A stretch of 17,852 bases of DNA, from assembly GCA_020431945.1 (NCBI GenBank), contig JAGQHH010000147.1, forward strand, positions 1 through 17,852, written 5' to 3'. Below, piece by piece: positions 14,629-17,852 of the stretch; within the stretch, counting starts at the first letter, position 1; every line of letters starts with the position of its first letter. The notes below the pieces were generated by a model. The model searched no databases. It worked only from the letters and a program-made list of their open reading frames with translations, and had not been told where the DNA came from. Origin of the DNA: Cyanobacteria bacterium HKST-UBA02 (GTDB lineage Bacteria; Cyanobacteriota; Vampirovibrionia; Obscuribacterales; Obscuribacteraceae). Made by a program: the position numbers and the translations under genes.

Positions 14629-14964
14629 ATGACAACTTCCCTCGACGAACGCGAGAAGCTGGTCAAGTTCAAAGCCGACTTCCTCAAAGCTCTGGCCAAC
14701 CCTCTGCGTATACAGATTATCGATGAGCTCCGTGACGGCGAGCTCACCGTCACCGAATTGAAAGAAAGGCTCAAGAAAGAGCTACCGAACATTTCTCAAC
14801 AATTGAGCGTTCTTAAAACCAGACACCTGGTGGTTTCTCGCAAGCAGGGAAACAACACCTACTACTCCTGCACCGACCCGGCGGTGTTCAAAGTGCTGGA
14901 CGCCATCAAAGAGGTTTTCAACAATCATCTGATCGATCTCCAGGAAACGCTCAAAAAGCTCTAG
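14629..14964 (+). CDS. ArsR/SmtB-family winged-helix transcription regulator
   Basis: A 111-residue dimeric DNA-binding protein. The fold is evident: FKADFLKALANPLRIQIIDEL (helices 1-2), ELTVTELKERL (helix 3), LPNISQQLSVLKTRHLVVSRKQ (recognition helix and start of the wing) and GNNTYYSCTDPAVFKVLDAI. The usual metal motifs are missing: there is no CxC in the recognition helix (as in ArsR) and only one cysteine, C81, so a two-thiol sulfide sensor like BigR is also unlikely. What it senses is unknown. It starts at ATG 14629 with a modest GGA site 8 nt upstream. It is divergent from the Ehr operon across a perfect palindrome, its likely operator, and is followed 29 nt later by carbonic anhydrase, probably on one transcript. 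Confidence 0.9.
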   Translation: MTTSLDEREKLVKFKADFLKALANPLRIQIIDELRDGELTVTELKERLKKELPNISQQLSVLKTRHLVVSRKQGNNTYYSCTDPAVFKVLDAIKEVFNNHLIDLQETLKKL

Positions 14965-14993
14965 AATAGATAGAGCCCAGGCTGGAGACTGCC

Positions 14994-15668
14994 GTGAAAA
15001 AACTGATCAAGGGACTGCACCAGTTCCGCACCGAGACATTCCTCAATCACAAAGCCCTTTTCGACAGGCTTTCCCAGGGACAAAACCCCGACGCGCTTTT
15101 CATCACCTGTTCGGATTCGAGAATCAATCCCAATCTGATCACTCATACCGATCCAGGCGATCTCTTCATCATCAGAAACGCCGGCAATATAGTGCCGCCC
15201 CACGGTACCGTGGTCACCGGCGAGATAGCCACCATAGAGTTCGCCATCGTGGCCCTAGGCATCAAAGACATCATCATATGTGGTCACACCCTATGTGGTG
15301 CCATGAAAGGATTGCTCGCCGACAAGCTCGACAACATGCCTTCGGTGAGCGAATGGCTCAAGTACGCCGAGACAACAAAGCGGCTTTTGAAAGACGTCTA
15401 CAGCGACATCGAAGATCAAGAAACCCTCGTCAATATCGCAACCCAGGAGAATGTCCTGGTTCAGCTGGAGCATCTCCGCACCCTGCCAGCCGTGGCCTCG
15501 GCTCTGTCTCGCGGCGAGATCAACATCCACGGCTGGATCTACAAGATTCAGACCGGCGAAGTCTTCGCTTACGATCCGGACCTTGGCCAGTTTCTCTCCA
15601 TGTCGGAAGTGGCCACCCCTCAGGGCGCCGGTCTCCGGACACGCAAGCTGGAAGCGCAATCGATTTAG
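14994..15668 (+). CDS. Beta-class carbonic anhydrase
   Basis: A 224-residue cytoplasmic zinc enzyme that interconverts CO2 and bicarbonate. The ligand motif C39-S-D41-S-R43 with the Asp-Arg dyad, and H98-T-L-C101 in IIICGHTLCGAMKG, complete the zinc site. FIIRNAGNIVPPHG (res 59-71) and EFAIVALGIKDI are also typical. The C-terminal HGWIYKIQTGEVFAYD fits the cyanobacterial/plant-like branch of the family, as far as I can judge. The start is GTG 14994 with GGAG 7 nt upstream. It follows the ArsR gene and is next to an ion-pumping complex, so bicarbonate supply, pH control or CO2 hydration coupled to the pump may be its local purpose; this is inference. It converges on the 15680-16501 gene with an 11-bp gap. 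Confidence 0.95.
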   Translation: MKKLIKGLHQFRTETFLNHKALFDRLSQGQNPDALFITCSDSRINPNLITHTDPGDLFIIRNAGNIVPPHGTVVTGEIATIEFAIVALGIKDIIICGHTLCGAMKGLLADKLDNMPSVSEWLKYAETTKRLLKDVYSDIEDQETLVNIATQENVLVQLEHLRTLPAVASALSRGEINIHGWIYKIQTGEVFAYDPDLGQFLSMSEVATPQGAGLRTRKLEAQSI

Positions 15669-15679
15669 ATGCTTTTGGC

Positions 15680-16501
15680 CTAGATACTGTTCGGGTCGGC
15701 ATAAGAAGGAAGCTTCTGCTTCTTGCCTTCGGGCATGATGATAACCGGGCTGCCGGGAACGGGTTGACCGTTCCGGAACATGTCTCTCATCTGCTGGTTC
15801 ATATACTTGAACATCTGGGCGAAGTCCCGGTTGAACTGAGCATTGTAGTCACGCTGGATGCTGCTGCTGCCCGGTGGGGCGATCCCTGTGAAGGGCCTCA
15901 TCTGGATTCCGCTCGAGCCAGCCCGGGGCAAAGGTCCTTCAGGAAGGTCGGAGAGAGAGCGTCCAGGCAGACCGATGCCGGCAACCTTTTTGAGACGCTC
16001 GATTCGATCGAGATAAGACATGGCTGTTGACGGCTGTCCGAAAAGGCTGGTCTCGAGCCGGCCAAGGCGCTCATCCATGGTCTCTCCCCTGTAGGTCTTT
16101 TTGAGGACTCGCCATTCCAGGGTGGTGAGGATCGGATAGTCCGAACGGGAGCCGTCCTCGGCTGATTTCTCGGTCTTATCGGTTTTATCTGATTCAGGTG
16201 CGTTTTCTGCTGCCACTTTCTCGGCGGAAGCTCGATCACGCTTGGCGATTGTAGCTCGCAGCCTCTCGATGCGCTCTTCCGGAACACCGTACTGAGCGGA
16301 GCCGAATACCAGGCATTCCAGGCGCTCCACCCGCTTGGTCAGAGGATCGTGCTCGTAATCATGAAAGAAGAATCGATTCTCCATGACCCGAAGATCCTTA
16401 ATGGACTGCTCATATTCAGTCTGTTTACTCTCCGGCGAAGCCGAAAGAGCCGGCAGAGCGAAAAAAAGGACCGAGATGGCGATTAGAATTGGCTTTCTCA
16501 T
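15680..16501 (-). CDS. Exported protein of unknown function with RLE-x(3)-FG repeats
   Basis: A 273-residue secreted protein with a clear signal peptide (res 1-21, ILIAISVLFFALPALSA). The body contains two copies of a motif of about 28 residues: KRVERLECLVFGSAQYG...RIERL (about res 56-85) and ERLGRLETSLFGQPSTAMSYLDRIERL (about res 144-171). A charged Lys/Asp/Glu spacer lies between them. The tail is Pro/Gly-rich, then Met/Gln-rich (FAQMFKYMNQQMRDMFRNGQ). I have seen such RLE/FG repeats in proteins of Obscuribacterales-like bacteria and some cyanobacteria, but no function is known to me. It starts at ATG 16501; the ribosome site is weak. It lies downstream of the dnaK terminator, so it needs its own promoter, which I could not identify. 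Confidence 0.82.
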   Translation of the reverse strand: MRKPILIAISVLFFALPALSASPESKQTEYEQSIKDLRVMENRFFFHDYEHDPLTKRVERLECLVFGSAQYGVPEERIERLRATIAKRDRASAEKVAAENAPESDKTDKTEKSAEDGSRSDYPILTTLEWRVLKKTYRGETMDERLGRLETSLFGQPSTAMSYLDRIERLKKVAGIGLPGRSLSDLPEGPLPRAGSSGIQMRPFTGIAPPGSSSIQRDYNAQFNRDFAQMFKYMNQQMRDMFRNGQPVPGSPVIIMPEGKKQKLPSYADPNSI

Positions 16502-16536
16502 ACTCTCAGGATAACACCGATTGCAAGAGAAAATCG

Positions 16537-16562
16537 AAGGGGAGCCTTGCAGGGCTCCCCTT
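16537..16562 (-). terminator. Rho-independent terminator of dnaK
   Basis: A perfect 10-bp stem (AAGGGGAGCC at 16537-16546, GGCTCCCCTT at 16553-16562) encloses a 6-nt loop. On the minus strand it is followed by CGATTTTCTCTTG. It starts 22 bp after the dnaK stop and separates dnaK from the next leftward gene. The rest of the 83-bp gap (16502-16584) shows no other clear element. Confidence 0.85.
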
Positions 16563-16584
16563 TCGCATTTATTTAGCCGACAGG

Positions 16585-17852
16585 CTATTCGTCAGTCTGG
16601 TGGAATTCGGCATCCACGACATCGTCGCCGGAAGCCGTGAATCCGGACTCTTCCTGAACCTGCTGGTCGATTCCCGTGCCGGCATAAGGATCGTAGGGCA
16701 CTTCTTCCTGGGCAGCATAGCCGCCGTCGTCGTAACCGCCCTGATCGTAGCCGCCTTGCTCGTAGCCGCCATCAGTACCGTATCCGGCATCATCGTCGCC
16801 TTCTTGCCACTCTTCGCCGCCACCGCCTTTGGCTCTGGCAGCCTGTTGCAAGAGGACGAGGGCGCCCCGCAGTTCGTTCATGATCGACTTGAGGGTCTCG
16901 AGATCGGCACCGTCCTTGAGCTTCTGACGCAGGTCGGCGACCAGCATCTCGGCTCTCGATTTCTCACCGGCGGTGACCTTGTCGCCAAGATCGCGCACCT
17001 GACGCTCGACGGCATAGCAGATGCTGTCGGCTTCGTTGCGGATATCGGCTTCTTCCTTGCGGCCTCTGTCCTCGGCAGCATGAGCTTCGGACTCGCGGAT
17101 AGCCCGCTCGATGTCGTCTTTGCTCATATTGGTGCTGGCGGTAATCGTGATCTTCTGCTCTTTGCCGGTTGCCTGGTCGCGAGCAGTGACGTTGAGAATA
17201 CCGTTGGCATCGATATCGAAAGTCACCTCAATCTTGGGAGTGCCCCGGGGAGCCGGAGCGATCCCATCAAGACGGAAGTTGCCCAGGAGCTTGTTGTCAC
17301 GAGCCATGGGGCGCTCGCCCTGGAATACATAGATATCCACAGCGGTCTGGTTGTCTTCGGCTGTGGAGAATACTTCGGTCTTTCTCGTGGGGATGGTGGT
17401 ATTGCGCTCCACCAGCTTGGTCATGACGCCGCCCATGGTCTCGATACCCAGCGATAGCGGGGTAACGTCCAGAAGCACGACACCTTTGACTTCACCGCCG
17501 AGAACGCCGGCCTGGATAGCTGCGCCTACCGCCACCACCTCGTCGGGGTTGACGGTCTGGTTGGGCTCTTTACCACCGGTAAGACTGGCGACCAGAGCCT
17601 GGACAGCCGGAATACGAGTGGAGCCGCCGACAAGAACGACCTCGTCGAGACCCTCGAAACTCAGCTTGGCATCTTTGAGTGCCTGCTCCATGGGAGCGCG
17701 GCAGCGTTCCACAAGGTGCCGGGTGAGCTCATCGAAGCGAGCCCGGGTAAGGGTCATCTCGAGGTGCTTGGGACCGGAAGCGTCTGCTGTGATGAAAGGA
17801 AGCGAGATACCGGTCTCGGTTACCGACGAAAGCTCGATCTTGGCTTTCTCGG
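16585..17852 (-). CDS. dnaK: Chaperone DnaK (Hsp70), N-terminus beyond the right edge
   Basis: The C-terminal 422 or so residues of an ATP-dependent protein-folding chaperone. The frame is open to the edge. The first visible residues ([20 protein letters not shown]) belong to the nucleotide-binding domain, followed by [14 protein letters not shown] and [17 protein letters not shown], the linker [16 protein letters not shown], and the substrate-binding domain ([39 protein letters not shown]). The lid is normal. The last 80 or so residues are unusual: after [16 protein letters not shown] come pentapeptide-like GGY repeats (16717-16785), a Pro/Tyr stretch and the end [13 protein letters not shown], in place of a short tail ending DAEF plus a few acidic residues. 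dnaK is followed by its own terminator; grpE/dnaJ are not in view. Confidence 0.97.
   Translation of the reverse strand, partial: EKAKIELSSVTETGISLPFITADASGPKHLEMTLTRARFDELTRHLVERCRAPMEQALKDAKLSFEGLDEVVLVGGSTRIPAVQALVASLTGGKEPNQTVNPDEVVAVGAAIQAGVLGGEVKGVVLLDVTPLSLGIETMGGVMTKLVERNTTIPTRKTEVFSTAEDNQTAVDIYVFQGERPMARDNKLLGNFRLDGIAPAPRGTPKIEVTFDIDANGILNVTARDQATGKEQKITITASTNMSKDDIERAIRESEAHAAEDRGRKEEADIRNEADSICYAVERQVRDLGDKVTAGEKSRAEMLVADLRQKLKDGADLETLKSIMNELRGALVLLQQAARAKGGGGEEWQEGDDDAGYGTDGGYEQGGYDQGGYDDGGYAAQEEVPYDPYAGTGIDQQVQEESGFTASGDDVVDAEFHQTDE
16717..16785 (-). repeat. GGY pentapeptide-like repeats in the DnaK tail
   Basis: Four successive units end in Gly-Gly-Tyr ([20 protein letters not shown]), each 15 nt, preceded by a single GY. 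They lie in the disordered C-terminal tail of DnaK. The matching DNA is a diverged tandem repeat, so copy number may vary among relatives. Confidence 0.85.

Noticed and set aside
14629..14964. Arsenic, zinc or sulfide sensing by the ArsR-family protein
   Set aside because: No CxC or paired cysteines and no arsenic or metal-transport gene nearby; the ligand is left open.
16489..17457. 322-codon rightward frame with hydrophobic stretches
   Set aside because: Antisense image of dnaK; the Gly/Ala-rich codons of dnaK read backwards give Ala/Val/Leu-rich runs.

Overview
The window is about 18 kb of compact bacterial chromosome. It holds 15 complete protein genes, a 16th (dnaK) cut by the right edge, and a possible gene tail at the left edge. 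I see no rRNA, tRNA, CRISPR array, insertion sequence or phage gene. The taxon cannot be fixed from sequence alone. The exported protein at 15680-16501 carries R-x-x-RLE-x(3)-FG repeats that I associate with non-photosynthetic relatives of Cyanobacteria (Obscuribacterales/Melainabacteria). The Gly-Tyr-rich DnaK tail and frequent GTG/TTG starts do not contradict this. The assignment is an inference.

Left part (1-2600, leftward): a three-gene cluster of a small repeat-rich lipoprotein ending in SCKGKDGCG, a DUF692 multinuclear non-haem iron oxidase (MNIO) and a DUF2063 partner protein. This is the precursor/BufB/BufC layout of bufferin-type (HvfA/BufA-like) metallophore RiPPs. Here the precursor has a lipobox, and a rho-independent terminator lies between the precursor and the enzymes.

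Next (2600-7280): a promoter facing the other way drives a NarL-type response regulator overlapping a soluble NarX-like histidine kinase. Then come a leftward secreted matrixin-like zinc protease and, rightward, glucosamine-6-phosphate deaminase (nagB) and an exported cyclophilin-type prolyl isomerase.

Centre (7261-14506, leftward): six tightly coupled genes in Hyf order: HyfB-, HyfC-, HyfE- and HyfF-like membrane subunits, a NuoC-NuoD-like (HycE/HyfG) large subunit, and a fused ferredoxin/small subunit (HyfH-HyfI). The large subunit lacks both CxxC pairs that hold the NiFe centre and has only three cysteines, so this is not a hydrogenase. It fits the energy-converting-hydrogenase-related (Ehr) complexes, a membrane ion pump of the complex I superfamily with unknown electron partner.

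Right part (14500-17852): upstream of this operon lie a perfect 10-2-10 palindrome and, in the opposite direction, an ArsR-family regulator followed by a beta-carbonic anhydrase. The likely logic is ArsR control of the Ehr operon. The window ends with the RLE/FG-repeat exported protein, a strong terminator, and dnaK running off the right edge.
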